Positions 34,204-42,426 of a DNA stretch of 64,000 nucleotides are shown piece after piece; within the stretch, counting starts at the first letter, position 1, and each line of letters begins with the position of its first letter. Source of the DNA: JAHJKV01 sp963678135. Its GTDB lineage: Bacteria; Desulfobacterota; Desulfovibrionia; Desulfovibrionales; Desulfovibrionaceae. Position numbers and translations under genes: made by a program. The DNA is taken from the NCBI GenBank assembly GCA_963678135.1, contig OY782667.1, positions 372,001-436,000 of the forward strand, written 5' to 3'. The notes below the pieces were generated by a model that was not told the DNA's origin, made no database searches, and saw nothing but the letters and a program-made list of their open reading frames with translations.

Positions 34204-35118
34204 ATGAAAGTTGGAGTAATTGGCCTTGGCTGGATGGGCAAAATACATCTACGCAATTACATAGAAGCAGCTGGAGTGACGGTTGTTGGAGTAGTAGATA
34301 GCAATGTCGATATTTTAGATGAAGCCGGCAAGGCTTTTGGAGTGCCCACTTTTACAAGTGTAGAGGAGCTCTTAGAACAACGCCCGGATGCAGTCAGTGT
34401 CTGCGTTCCCACAGTGCTCCATCATCAGATAGGACTACAGGTCATTGAAAGCGGAGCCAACGCCCTTATTGAAAAACCTTTGGCAGCCACTGCAGCGGAA
34501 GGTCAAGAACTCGTTAATGCTGCCAAGTCCAAAGGTGTACAAATCATGGTTGGGCATGTGGAGCGTTTCAATTCCGCTGTACAACGCATTAAAGAAATTA
34601 TTGGGAATGATGTTATCTCCATTTCCATCGAACGTGTTGGGCCGTATCCGCCTCGTATTCAGGATGTAGGTGTTATCAAAGATCTTGCCTCGCACGATCT
34701 CGATCTTATTCGCCACCTTACGGGGTCTGATCTTAAAAAAGTTTATGCCGTAACTTCATCTTCCAGAGGCAAACATGAAGATACCGCTCTGATTACTTTA
34801 GAAACTGAATCAGGAGTTTTAGCTAATATCTCTACCAATTGGGTGACTCCATATAAATCCAGAAAAATCCATGTAGCCTGCGAATCTAAATATGTTCAAG
34901 CCGATCTTATTACCCGTGAAGTCAAAGAATACTCCGGCTTTGAAGACTACAATTCAAGTTACGCGGTTCGTGAATGGCCTCTGGTTTTTTCCGAACCGGT
35001 CAAAGAGGAAATAACAGCCTTTCTCTGTGCGTTACGAGAAAAAAAGCCAGTACCCATAAGTGGTGAGGATGGCCTTAAAGTTTTAGAATGCTTTGACAGA
35101 ATTTTTGACTGCCCTTAG
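34204..35118 (+). CDS. Gfo/Idh/MocA-family oxidoreductase
   Basis: NAD(P)-dependent dehydrogenase, 304 residues. Rossmann motif VGVIGLGWMGKIHLRNY at the N-terminus, the EKP motif in ANALIEKPLAATAAEG, and GHVERFNSAV, which resembles the sugar-dehydrogenase branch that includes WlbA/UDP-N-acetylglucosamine oxidases; substrate is uncertain. ATG at 34204 has GAGG 8 nt upstream (34192-34195); an earlier in-frame ATG at 34168 has none. Divergent from lpxB, and 7 nt before the CsaA-like gene. Location next to lpxB would suit a UDP-sugar, but that is only inference. Confidence 0.87.
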   Translation: MKVGVIGLGWMGKIHLRNYIEAAGVTVVGVVDSNVDILDEAGKAFGVPTFTSVEELLEQRPDAVSVCVPTVLHHQIGLQVIESGANALIEKPLAATAAEGQELVNAAKSKGVQIMVGHVERFNSAVQRIKEIIGNDVISISIERVGPYPPRIQDVGVIKDLASHDLDLIRHLTGSDLKKVYAVTSSSRGKHEDTALITLETESGVLANISTNWVTPYKSRKIHVACESKYVQADLITREVKEYSGFEDYNSSYAVREWPLVFSEPVKEEITAFLCALREKKPVPISGEDGLKVLECFDRIFDCP

Positions 35119-35125
35119 AAAAAAA

Positions 35126-35464
35126 ATGAAAGAAATTAACTGGTCTGAATTTGAACAAGTAGAATTGCGAGTGGGGACAATAGTCAAGGTAGAAGAGTTC
35201 CCAGAAGCCCAAAAACCAGCCTATAAAGTCTTTGCTGATTTTGGGCAAGAACTCGGTGTACGCAAATGTTCAGCACAAATTACAGCTCTTTATGCCAAAG
35301 AAAAACTTCTTGGACGCCAAATAGTAGGAGTGCTTAATTTCCCACCCAAGCAGATAGGCTCCATGAACTCTACATTTTTACTGACTGGTTTTTATCGTAA
35401 CAATGGTGATGTTGTACTCTGTATACCGGACAAAGAAGTGCACAATGGAGCGAAGCTCGGCTAA
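35126..35464 (+). CDS. csaA: CsaA-like tRNA-binding-domain protein
   Basis: 112 residues comprising one OB-fold tRNA-binding domain. VELRVGTIVKVEEFPEAQKPAYK is the typical opening (shown here as LRVGTIVKVEEFPEAQKP for reading) and LNFPPKQIGSMNSTFLLTG is the typical C-terminal block, with homodimer-forming ends. CsaA acts as a chaperone or export factor in Bacillus; in many bacteria its role is unsettled. The ATG at 35126 gives the usual N-terminus MKEINWSEFEQ. Its last 4 nt overlap the convergent flavoprotein gene. Confidence 0.88.
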   Translation: MKEINWSEFEQVELRVGTIVKVEEFPEAQKPAYKVFADFGQELGVRKCSAQITALYAKEKLLGRQIVGVLNFPPKQIGSMNSTFLLTGFYRNNGDVVLCIPDKEVHNGAKLG

Positions 35465-36855
35465 GCCCGTTGCATTATCTCTTGGCAAGGGATAATGCCC
35501 GTTGCTGCAGCAGCAACAATATTTCCAGAAACTCCTGGCCCGTCTCCTGCAACAAAAAGATTACGGACTCCGGTCTCCAAAGTACTGCTGGTTTCTACCT
35601 GTGTTGCAAAAAACTTAATTTCCGGTGCATACAGCAAAGTCTCCTCATTAGAAACGCCTGGCACAACCGAATTAAGCTGTTCCAAGCCCTCTACAAGGTT
35701 CGTCAAAATACGCTCAGGTAGAGCCATTGCCAAATCACCGCACACCACTTCCTTGAGCGTCGGTTCTACATAAGAATGTGTAATCCGGTTCCATGTCGAT
35801 CTTCTGCCTCGTTTAAGATCACCAAAGCGCTGTAAAATAGGTTTACCCCCACCAATGAGCGTAGCCAGACGGCCAATGGATTCTCCATAGGCTTGATTAT
35901 CCTCTACTGGATCATTCAAAACTACCTTGGAAAGAAAAGCAAAATTACAATTTTCACTCTTTTTATCCGCATAAGCATGTCCATTCACGCAAACAAAATC
36001 TTGATAATTTTCCAAAGCCACAAACCCACCATAGTTTGTGCAAAAAGTACGAGTCTGGTCATCATATTTTTTGGTTTGCACAAAAAATGTTGGGTCATAA
36101 ATGACTTCTGTCAAATCCTTCATAATATCATTATGAACTTCTACGCGCACCCCCACCTCAATGCCTCTTTGAGAAAGCCCAAGACCGAGTTTACGCGCCA
36201 CAGAAGCCATCCATTCAGCCCCTACCCGTCCAGGAGCAAGAATAACATACCGAGCCAAATATCTGCCTTTGGGAGTTTCTATCCCATAAACAGTGCCGTC
36301 ATTGACCAATACATCCTGCACTTCTTCTGAGGTCTGTATGCTCACTCCTTTTTTACGAACATACTCAGCCATTTTTGAAATATAATGAGGCAAATTATCG
36401 CTACCCAAATGTTTTTGCTTGATAAGCAGCAAATCAATACCGTTTTTTTTGGCTTCCTTACGAATTTCACGCGCAGCATCCATATTGGTAGGATAGACCT
36501 TGGCGTCCATATTAAAACGGTTGAAAATATCCTCGGTTTTATCAATCAACTGTATAGCTTCACCCACAGGCATAAACTGTGTAAAATCAGTTTTACCCAA
36601 CTTATGTATATAATTGAGTTTTCCGTCAGAAAAAAGTCCTGCTCCGCCAATACCACAAAGAATATTACAGGGACTGCATTTGATACAGTGGGACTTTCCG
36701 CTAATTGGGCAGTTTCTTTGAAGACTCTGACGGCCTTTTTCAATAAGCAAGACATCTAATCCTGAGTATTCTGCTAACCAATACGCAGCAAAAAGCCCGG
36801 CAGGGCCGCCTCCAACAATAATAACATCATATTGCGTTTTTGTATTTTTTCCCAA
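35461..36855 (-). CDS. FAD-dependent oxidoreductase (COG2509-type flavoprotein)
   Basis: 464 residues. Rossmann FAD motif DVIIVGGGPAGLFAAYWLAE at residues about 10-29, followed by LLIEKG. A Cys-rich block CPISGKSHCIKCSPCNILCG (about 49-68) follows, then GGAGLFSDGKLN. Near the end VRNLFVAGDGPGVSGNIVAA is the second FAD contact. This layout fits the widespread FAD-dependent dehydrogenase family of uncertain substrate that resembles geranylgeranyl reductase-like and uncharacterised flavoproteins. The Cys block might bind a metal centre. Stand-alone gene, convergent with csaA by 4 nt. Confidence 0.85.
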   Translation of the reverse strand: MGKNTKTQYDVIIVGGGPAGLFAAYWLAEYSGLDVLLIEKGRQSLQRNCPISGKSHCIKCSPCNILCGIGGAGLFSDGKLNYIHKLGKTDFTQFMPVGEAIQLIDKTEDIFNRFNMDAKVYPTNMDAAREIRKEAKKNGIDLLLIKQKHLGSDNLPHYISKMAEYVRKKGVSIQTSEEVQDVLVNDGTVYGIETPKGRYLARYVILAPGRVGAEWMASVARKLGLGLSQRGIEVGVRVEVHNDIMKDLTEVIYDPTFFVQTKKYDDQTRTFCTNYGGFVALENYQDFVCVNGHAYADKKSENCNFAFLSKVVLNDPVEDNQAYGESIGRLATLIGGGKPILQRFGDLKRGRRSTWNRITHSYVEPTLKEVVCGDLAMALPERILTNLVEGLEQLNSVVPGVSNEETLLYAPEIKFFATQVETSSTLETGVRNLFVAGDGPGVSGNIVAAAATGIIPCQEIMQRA

Positions 36856-36925
36856 ACCGATACTTCCTTTTTTTTGTATTCATTATATAAGGCATTATCC
36901 CTGCAATACAAACAAAAGCACGCAT

Positions 36926-37105
36926 TTATGCTTTGTAATCAAGAACAAAACCCTTGTTCTCAGTGACTTTACGAACAAAGTTTACTTCACTGCCAAAATC
37001 TTTTCGCAAGCAAATTCTTTTTACAGCATCTACTTGTCGCATTGCAGGAAGCGCTTTTTGTGCGAAGGCCTTTTTAGGAGCAATGTTTTGTGCTGCCACT
37101 TTCAA
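36926..37105 (-). CDS. Small hypothetical protein, 59 residues
   Basis: An open frame of 60 codons from TTG at 37105 to TAA at 36926, with AGGAAAAAG just upstream at a proper distance. Translation starts MKVAAQNIAPKKAFAQKALP and ends ENKGFVLDYKA; it is basic (Lys/Arg-rich) with no membrane segment. Codon use looks gene-like and it fills the otherwise empty 305-nt gap between the flavoprotein gene and folE2, on the same strand as both. I do not know a family; it could also be the remnant of a longer gene. Confidence 0.45.
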   Translation of the reverse strand: MKVAAQNIAPKKAFAQKALPAMRQVDAVKRICLRKDFGSEVNFVRKVTENKGFVLDYKA

Positions 37106-37160
37106 TTCTTTTTCCTGTAGAGCTTAGACATTTGAGCTACGGGCATTCACACTTTTCACC

Positions 37161-37937
37161 CTAGCCTAGGCTACGCTCAATGCGAGCATACGCAGAATGA
37201 TTATGAATAGATTCAAGGCTTTCCACCATAACTTCAAACCAAAAAATTTTTTTATGATCTGAGAGCAGTTGCGCTGCTACACGCACCACGTCTTCCACAA
37301 AACGTGGAGTGCCAAAGGCTTTTTCCGTAACATACTTTTCATCCTCACGTTTAAGCAAGGAAAAAACAGCAACCGAACCTGCCTGCTCCGCAATTTCAAT
37401 CAGATCCTCTATCCACAAAAATCCAGCAAAGCGCGCACGAATATGCACCATTGCTCGTTGTGAATGTGCTCCTTCCTCACTAATTGCCTTTGAACAAGGA
37501 CATACCGTCATAATAGGTACAGACACGCCTAAAGTAAAATCCAAACCTTGAGTGTCCCATTCCCCAATAACTTGACAATCATAATCAACTAAGCCCCTGC
37601 TTCTGCTTACCGGAGCTACTTTATCCATAAAAAATGGAAAGGCAAAACAAACAAAAGCCTTTTTTGCACAAAGCCTATTTGCCACATCACTGAGTAAATT
37701 TTGCACGGTTTTATAGCTGAGTTCTTCAGACCAATTTTCCAAGGCTTCCACAAAACGGCTCATATGGGTGCCCTTAAAGGCTGCTGGCAAGTCCACGGAC
37801 ATATCCACCGTGGCAACAGTATGTTGCACACCGGTAGCACGTTGGCGCACCGTTAAAGGAAGTTTGAGCGCTTTGACCCCTACCCTGTCTATATCCAAGG
37901 GAATTTCAGATTGCCCGCTTTGTACATCTTCCATCAA
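37161..37937 (-). CDS. folE2: GTP cyclohydrolase FolE2 (type IB)
   Basis: Opens GTP to 7,8-dihydroneopterin triphosphate, first step of folate and queuosine-type pathways; the IB type is zinc-independent and can use other metals. 258 residues. Family blocks: FKGTHMSRFVEALE, FPFFMDKVAPVS, VPIMTVCPCSKAISEEGAHS with the active-site Cys, and FEVMVESLESIHNHSAYA at the end. It overlaps nikR by 4 nt, so a shared transcript is expected. FolE2 is used when zinc is short; here it travels with the nickel regulator. Confidence 0.94.
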   Translation of the reverse strand: MMEDVQSGQSEIPLDIDRVGVKALKLPLTVRQRATGVQHTVATVDMSVDLPAAFKGTHMSRFVEALENWSEELSYKTVQNLLSDVANRLCAKKAFVCFAFPFFMDKVAPVSRSRGLVDYDCQVIGEWDTQGLDFTLGVSVPIMTVCPCSKAISEEGAHSQRAMVHIRARFAGFLWIEDLIEIAEQAGSVAVFSLLKREDEKYVTEKAFGTPRFVEDVVRVAAQLLSDHKKIFWFEVMVESLESIHNHSAYARIERSLG

Positions 37938-38356
37938 ACAATTCCCTCGCCTGTGGTACTCATGCCAAGATGCCCATGCTTCACCCCTTTACAAGAAAGA
38001 AGGCGTTGCCCCAAAGATTTAATATCCTCAACATCACCTTGAAGCACCAAAACCTCCAAACAATTATGGTGATCCAAATGGCAATGCAGGGTGGAAAGAA
38101 TGACATCATGAACATTATGTTGAATTTCCGTCAATTTTTGGGTCAAGCCTGTGGTATGATGATCATAAACCATGGTCAACGTTCCGGCAGCATTGCCCTG
38201 ACTGCGTTCCCATTCCTGCTCCACAAGCATCTTACGAATCAAGTCACGAATAGCTTCACTGCGCGTAGAATAGCTTTTTGCTTCGCACAAGGCATCAAAT
38301 TTTTCTAATAATTCTGAATCAAGTGAAACACCAAAACGTATTGTTTTACCCACCAA
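37934..38356 (-). CDS. nikR: Nickel-responsive transcriptional regulator NikR
   Basis: 140 residues: an N-terminal ribbon-helix-helix (IRFGVSLDSELLEKFDAL, STRSEAIRDLIRKML) and a C-terminal ACT-like nickel domain. Nickel ligands can be placed by spacing with E. coli NikR: His80 (QHNVHD), His91 and His93 (LHCHLDHH) and Cys99 (NCLEVLVL). It represses or controls nickel uptake and hydrogenase genes. It overlaps the methyltransferase gene before it (11 nt) and folE2 after it (4 nt). I found no clear NikR operator in the immediate upstream DNA. Confidence 0.94.
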   Translation of the reverse strand: MVGKTIRFGVSLDSELLEKFDALCEAKSYSTRSEAIRDLIRKMLVEQEWERSQGNAAGTLTMVYDHHTTGLTQKLTEIQHNVHDVILSTLHCHLDHHNCLEVLVLQGDVEDIKSLGQRLLSCKGVKHGHLGMSTTGEGIV

Positions 38357-39014
38357 AAATCTCCTTTCTTTGCATTTTCCATAATTCTACTGTCTGATTT
38401 TGAGCAGACAAAGCAATCTGTTCTTGCATGACACACTGACAATTCCAGCCCAAAGAACGCAGTTTTTCCCATACAGTTTGAGACACAGTACGACGAGGAG
38501 CTGCCATCCAAACCTCTCCCTCTGGCTTCAATATTTCACATATACACTGCTCCACAGGCTTAAAAAAACGTGCTTCGTACAAAATATCCCCTGCCCAGAT
38601 AAAAGGAAAAGAGGCCTTCTTAAAAGCAATTTCTCTCCAATCCATGGCCACAAAAAATGGCTTTACTGCATTTGCACTCGCATTTGCAGTGGCAAACTCC
38701 AGAGCACTTTGTTCATAGTCTATTCCCACAACCATGGCTCCGAGCCAGCTACCCACGAGAGAAGTCAAGCCTAATCCACAGCCAATATCCAAGCAAAATT
38801 GCCCAGCTATACGTTCTTTATTCAGGGCAAGCCAGCGACACAAGAGTATGCTTGCAGGCCAAACTTCTACCCAATACGGCAAACGCTCGTCTTCATTAAG
38901 ATCGCCAATGTCCATATTTGCCCAAAGGCTTTCCAAATCACTCGGACGTTTAATCAACCACTGCCGTCCGCAGACTGTAATTTCAAGTTGCTGCACAGAA
39001 AAAACTCCCGACAT
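38346..39014 (-). CDS. Class I SAM-dependent methyltransferase (COG3897-like)
   Basis: 222 residues from the ATG at 39014 (MSGVFSVQQLEITVCG). SAM motif I is CLDIGCGLGLTSLVGSWLGA, followed by VVGIDYEQSALEFA; WAGDILYE resembles motif IV; YWVEVWPASILLCRWL before motif I is the hallmark of the nicotinamide N-methyltransferase-like / protein-lysine methyltransferase group. Substrate unknown, a protein side chain being common. The frame is open upstream but Ile/Cys-rich and not family-like. First gene of a possible three-gene operon with nikR and folE2. Confidence 0.82.
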   Translation of the reverse strand: MSGVFSVQQLEITVCGRQWLIKRPSDLESLWANMDIGDLNEDERLPYWVEVWPASILLCRWLALNKERIAGQFCLDIGCGLGLTSLVGSWLGAMVVGIDYEQSALEFATANASANAVKPFFVAMDWREIAFKKASFPFIWAGDILYEARFFKPVEQCICEILKPEGEVWMAAPRRTVSQTVWEKLRSLGWNCQCVMQEQIALSAQNQTVELWKMQRKEIFGG

Positions 39015-39229
39015 TTTTCTGAAGTCTATATTTCTGAAGTCTATACATAAGGCGCAGAGTATTACAGTCTTTTGTGTTATTTTCAAATGAATTATTATGC
39101 AGTATTGAGGCGAAATCTTCTTTGCAAGTAGCACAAAAACGGTTCATAAGCGCAACCAGCCGAATAACAGCCTGTCCGAAGAATAATGAGGACAAAAGCA
39201 TAGTACCTTTTCTGATATTCCGCTATTTT

Positions 39230-39455
39230 TCCCCGTCATTAAAGCGCGTAAAAAGCAACAGTCCAGCAGAACCAGATTATGAGGGCTTGACCCAGTAAGG
39301 GAAGAAACAGGGAGGAAGAGGAGAAAAAGAAGAAGAAGAAGAAACGAAGACATAAGAACTGGATCCTGCGACTTACGCGCAGGATGACAAGAGGGGGGAG
39401 AATAGAATGAGCAGGGAGTATTGAGCCTAAAATTTATATGCGTTTGCCCTAATTA
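39230..39455. repeat. Dispersed palindromic element, third locus
   Basis: Reverse orientation. First the module that pairs with GTCAAGNCCTCATA of the 19-kb copy (here CCAGCAGAACCAGATTATGA followed by GGGCTTGACCCAG, about 39261-39293), then a purine linker, then hairpin A intact: ATCCTGCG 39363-39370, loop ACTTACG, CGCAGGAT 39378-39385, and the end motif ATATGCGTTTGCCCT at 39438-39452. Hairpin B is lost. The rest of the gap 39015-39488 shows only a short direct repeat TTTCTGAAGTCTATA (39016-39045) and no gene. Confidence 0.8.
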
Positions 39456-39488
39456 CACAAAAACTTGATATTCCCTTAACCCTGATAT

Positions 39489-40208
39489 TTAATCACCAAG
39501 GTAGGCTTTGCGTATATCTGAATTATTGAGCAGGGCTTGCGCGCTATCTTGTAAAACAACAGAACCTGTTTCCAGAACATAGCCTCGATGGGCACAATTC
39601 AAGGCAATATTCGCATTTTGCTCTACAAGCAGAATTGCGACCCCTTTTTCTTTATTTATTTTTTTTATAATTTCAAATACTTGATGGACAATAATTGGGG
39701 CGAGCCCCAAAGAAGGTTCATCAAGAAGTAATAATTTAGGTTGGGTCATCAATGCACGCGCAATGGCTAACATTTGCTGCTCGCCACCGGACATGGCTCC
39801 CCCTGCCTGATTTTTGCGTTCTCCTAGCCTTGGAAACAGTTCATAGCACATTTCGATATCGCGTTTAATCTGTACTGTATCCTTGCGATGAAATGCCCCC
39901 ATGTCCAAATTTTCTGCTACCGTCAGCCGAGGAAAAATACGCCTTCCTTCCGGAACTTGACACAGTCCCTTGCTGGGCAATTTATCAGGACTCATGCCGG
40001 TAATATTTTCTCCCTGATACACAATTGTACCAGTTGTTGCTCGCAAAATACCACAAATAGTCATCAAGGTGGTTGATTTTCCGGCACCATTTGCTCCGAT
40101 CATGGCCACTATCTCACCAGCACCCACCGTGATGGAAATATTTTTCACTGCTAAAATTTTACCATATGCAGCCGAGACATCATTAAGTTCGAGGATAGCT
40201 TGAGACAC
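39489..40208 (-). CDS. livF: Branched-chain amino-acid ABC transporter ATPase LivF
   Basis: 239 residues. Walker A MIGANGAGKSTTLMTICGIL, signature AMSGGEQQMLAIARALMT, Walker B LLLLDEPSLGLAPIIV, plus LPSKGLCQVPEGRRIFPRLT, the LivF-specific block. Last gene of livG-K-H-M-F; it starts right after the livM stop. Powers import together with LivG at the inner face of the membrane. Confidence 0.95.
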   Translation of the reverse strand: MSQAILELNDVSAAYGKILAVKNISITVGAGEIVAMIGANGAGKSTTLMTICGILRATTGTIVYQGENITGMSPDKLPSKGLCQVPEGRRIFPRLTVAENLDMGAFHRKDTVQIKRDIEMCYELFPRLGERKNQAGGAMSGGEQQMLAIARALMTQPKLLLLDEPSLGLAPIIVHQVFEIIKKINKEKGVAILLVEQNANIALNCAHRGYVLETGSVVLQDSAQALLNNSDIRKAYLGD

Positions 40209-41438
40209 TTATTTTTCCTCCGAACGGCCTGCAAAACGTTTTGCTGGCAAAAGGCCTTCAGGTCGAAAGATCATCATTGTTGTCATGGCAGCACCAAAGG
40301 CCAGCATCCGATATTCTTGAATATCACGAAATGCTTCAGGCAAAGCAATCAACACCAAAGCACCAAGGATAACTCCGGGTAACGAGCCCATACCGCCAAG
40401 CACTACCATTGAAAGTACCATTGCCGATTCAATAAATGAAAAACTCGTAGGAAAGATAGAGCCTTGCCAAGCTGCAAAAAAAGCTCCTGCCAAGCCACCA
40501 AACATAGCTCCCATAGCATAGGCAAGAAGTTTAAACATATAAGTATTCACGCCCATAAGTTCTGCTGCGGTTTCATCTTCACGCATGGCTTCCCAAGCAC
40601 GCCCAATACGCGAAAAATTAAGCCGGTATACCGCGACAACAGTAAAAAGCGTGAACAAAACAATAATTCCGTATAAGGCAGAAGGACTTTTTAAGACAAA
40701 TTTTTCCAAGCTTAAGCCTGAAGCCCAATCCGGCAACCAAATAACAGGACGCGGAATACGCAATACTCCGTTTGGCCCTCCGGAAAGGCTATTCCAATTA
40801 TTGAGCACCAAACGCACTATTTCACCAAAACCAAGGGTAACAATAGCCAAATAATCACCTCGCATACGCAAAGTCGGATAGCCAATAATGCAACCTGCGG
40901 TCATGGCAAAAAGCATGGAAAGCGGTAAACAAAGCCAAAAAGAAAGCCCGAAATGCAAAGAAAGCAAGGCATAAACATAAGCCCCAACACCATAAAAAGC
41001 GATATACCCAAGATCAAGCAAACCGCACAGCCCAACAACCACGTTCAAACCAAGTCCAAGGCAAACATAGACCAGAACAGAAATAGCGACACCAAGGACG
41101 TAGCGATCTCCCACAAAGCCCACGCTGGAAATACCCAAAGCAAAGATAAGAAAAACTGCCCAGCCAGGAATTGCTTCATAGCCTTGTGCTATACCAGTAG
41201 TCATTTGCGAAAGTGGGCGCCCTACAAAATCTAACATCCCTTGATTTTTAGCTAAACGCAAAAGTCCACCAACTGCCACCAGCACAGCAACGACAGCCAA
41301 GACCTTGAGAGATGGCCCAAATTCAAAACCGTCTGGCTTTATTCCCATAAGCGGAAAAAGCAGCAGATAGAACCAGCCCAAACCTAAAACATACTTGATA
41401 AAATAACTCTTAAACACGTGTGTCATCGACATTCTCAC
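40209..41438 (-). CDS. livM: Branched-chain amino-acid ABC permease LivM
   Basis: 409 residues with 10 or so hydrophobic helices; longer N-terminal part than LivH as typical. GLCGLLDLGYIAFYGVGAYV is the family loop and YLAIVTLGFGEIVRLVLNNW the EAA-like coupling region; GGMGSLPGVILGALVL near the C-terminus is characteristic. The frame overlaps livH by 29 nt; a second ATG 12 nt further in (41426) is an alternative start. Partner of LivH. Confidence 0.94.
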   Translation of the reverse strand: MRMSMTHVFKSYFIKYVLGLGWFYLLLFPLMGIKPDGFEFGPSLKVLAVVAVLVAVGGLLRLAKNQGMLDFVGRPLSQMTTGIAQGYEAIPGWAVFLIFALGISSVGFVGDRYVLGVAISVLVYVCLGLGLNVVVGLCGLLDLGYIAFYGVGAYVYALLSLHFGLSFWLCLPLSMLFAMTAGCIIGYPTLRMRGDYLAIVTLGFGEIVRLVLNNWNSLSGGPNGVLRIPRPVIWLPDWASGLSLEKFVLKSPSALYGIIVLFTLFTVVAVYRLNFSRIGRAWEAMREDETAAELMGVNTYMFKLLAYAMGAMFGGLAGAFFAAWQGSIFPTSFSFIESAMVLSMVVLGGMGSLPGVILGALVLIALPEAFRDIQEYRMLAFGAAMTTMMIFRPEGLLPAKRFAGRSEEK

Positions 41439-42354
41439 CCATGATGCCTGTGGGACGGAAATACAGCACCGCTATGAGGATAACAAAAGCCCAGACGTCC
41501 TTATATTCTGAGCCACTGGGAACATATGCCGCAGCAAAAACCTCTACCATGCCAATGATAAAACCACCAATCATAGCCCCTGTAATATTACCAATACCTC
41601 CCAGCACTGCAGCAGCAAAAGCTTTGACTCCCGGGACAAAGCCCATGACGTGCTGAACCCCTCCGTAATTCATGCCAACCATGATACCAGCTGCAGCAGC
41701 AAGGCCAGCTCCAATAGCAAAGGTTATAGAAATAATATTATTTGCATTAATACCCACCAAAGCAGCCATGACTTTATCCTGAGCAGTCGCTCGCATAGCC
41801 CGCCCCAAACGAGTTTTATAGACAAGAATATTAAGCCCCACGAGCAGGCCAATGGTTACTCCCATGATCATCAATTGTAATAAATTGATGCGTAACTCAC
41901 CAAAATACAAAGATGTATTTTCAAAGGGAACCGGAATTGTGCGACGATCGCCACCTTGAGTCAGCATAAATCCATTTTGCAGAAAAATTGACATTCCTAA
42001 AGCTGAAAGAAGCAAAGCTAATCGTGAAGCATTACGCAAAGGAGAATAAGCCACCTTTTCTACGGCCATGGCCAGCATTGCAGAATAACTCATGGCGAGA
42101 ATAAAAGTACCCCCTAAGCAAAGCAAGGGGTAAGTCTGAGCATAGCCTTGCGCGGTGAGCCATGAAAGGATGATGACACCCATGAATCCACCTGCTGCGT
42201 AAAATTCTCCATGTGCAAAATTCAAAAGTTGAATAATGCCGAACACCATGGTGTATCCAAGTGCAATAAGTGCGTAGGTACTTCCTAAAGTACACCCACC
42301 AACAAGGGAATCAAAAAAATAGGTCAAGGTGTAAAAAGATATTTCGGATTGCAT
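41410..42354 (-). CDS. livH: Branched-chain amino-acid ABC permease LivH
   Basis: 314 residues from the ATG at 42354 (MQSEISFYTLTYFFDSLVGG), giving the usual start just before helix 1. LGYTMVFGIIQLLNFAHGEF is the LivH signature; TAQDKVMAALVGINANNI is the coupling helix, and GGIGNITGAMIGGFIIGMVE the end block. The frame is open to 42411, but that stretch contains the strong hairpin at 42383-42407 and is not likely coding. Confidence 0.94.
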   Translation of the reverse strand: MQSEISFYTLTYFFDSLVGGCTLGSTYALIALGYTMVFGIIQLLNFAHGEFYAAGGFMGVIILSWLTAQGYAQTYPLLCLGGTFILAMSYSAMLAMAVEKVAYSPLRNASRLALLLSALGMSIFLQNGFMLTQGGDRRTIPVPFENTSLYFGELRINLLQLMIMGVTIGLLVGLNILVYKTRLGRAMRATAQDKVMAALVGINANNIISITFAIGAGLAAAAGIMVGMNYGGVQHVMGFVPGVKAFAAAVLGGIGNITGAMIGGFIIGMVEVFAAAYVPSGSEYKDVWAFVILIAVLYFRPTGIMGENVDDTRV

Positions 42355-42382
42355 GAAACCCGGCCTACTTGAAGGTTGAATA

Positions 42383-42407
42383 TGTCCGGAGCATTGTGCT
42401 CCGGACA
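42383..42407 (-). other. Intercistronic hairpin between livK and livH
   Basis: TGTCCGGAGCA and TGCTCCGGACA form a perfect 11-bp stem with loop TTG. No U run follows on the minus strand, so it is not a standard terminator; more likely it protects the 3' end of the livK mRNA or attenuates, so that the binding protein is made in excess over the permeases. Confidence 0.75.
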
Positions 42408-42426
42408 TCATTAATAGAGTATGCTC

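Noticed and set aside
39016..39045. NikR operator near the methyltransferase start
   Set aside because: The direct repeat TTTCTGAAGTCTATA is not the inverted repeat known for NikR, and it may lie partly in the coding region.
42355..42411. Longer LivH starting at 42411
   Set aside because: The extra codons cover the 11-bp intercistronic hairpin and the result has no family-like N-terminus.
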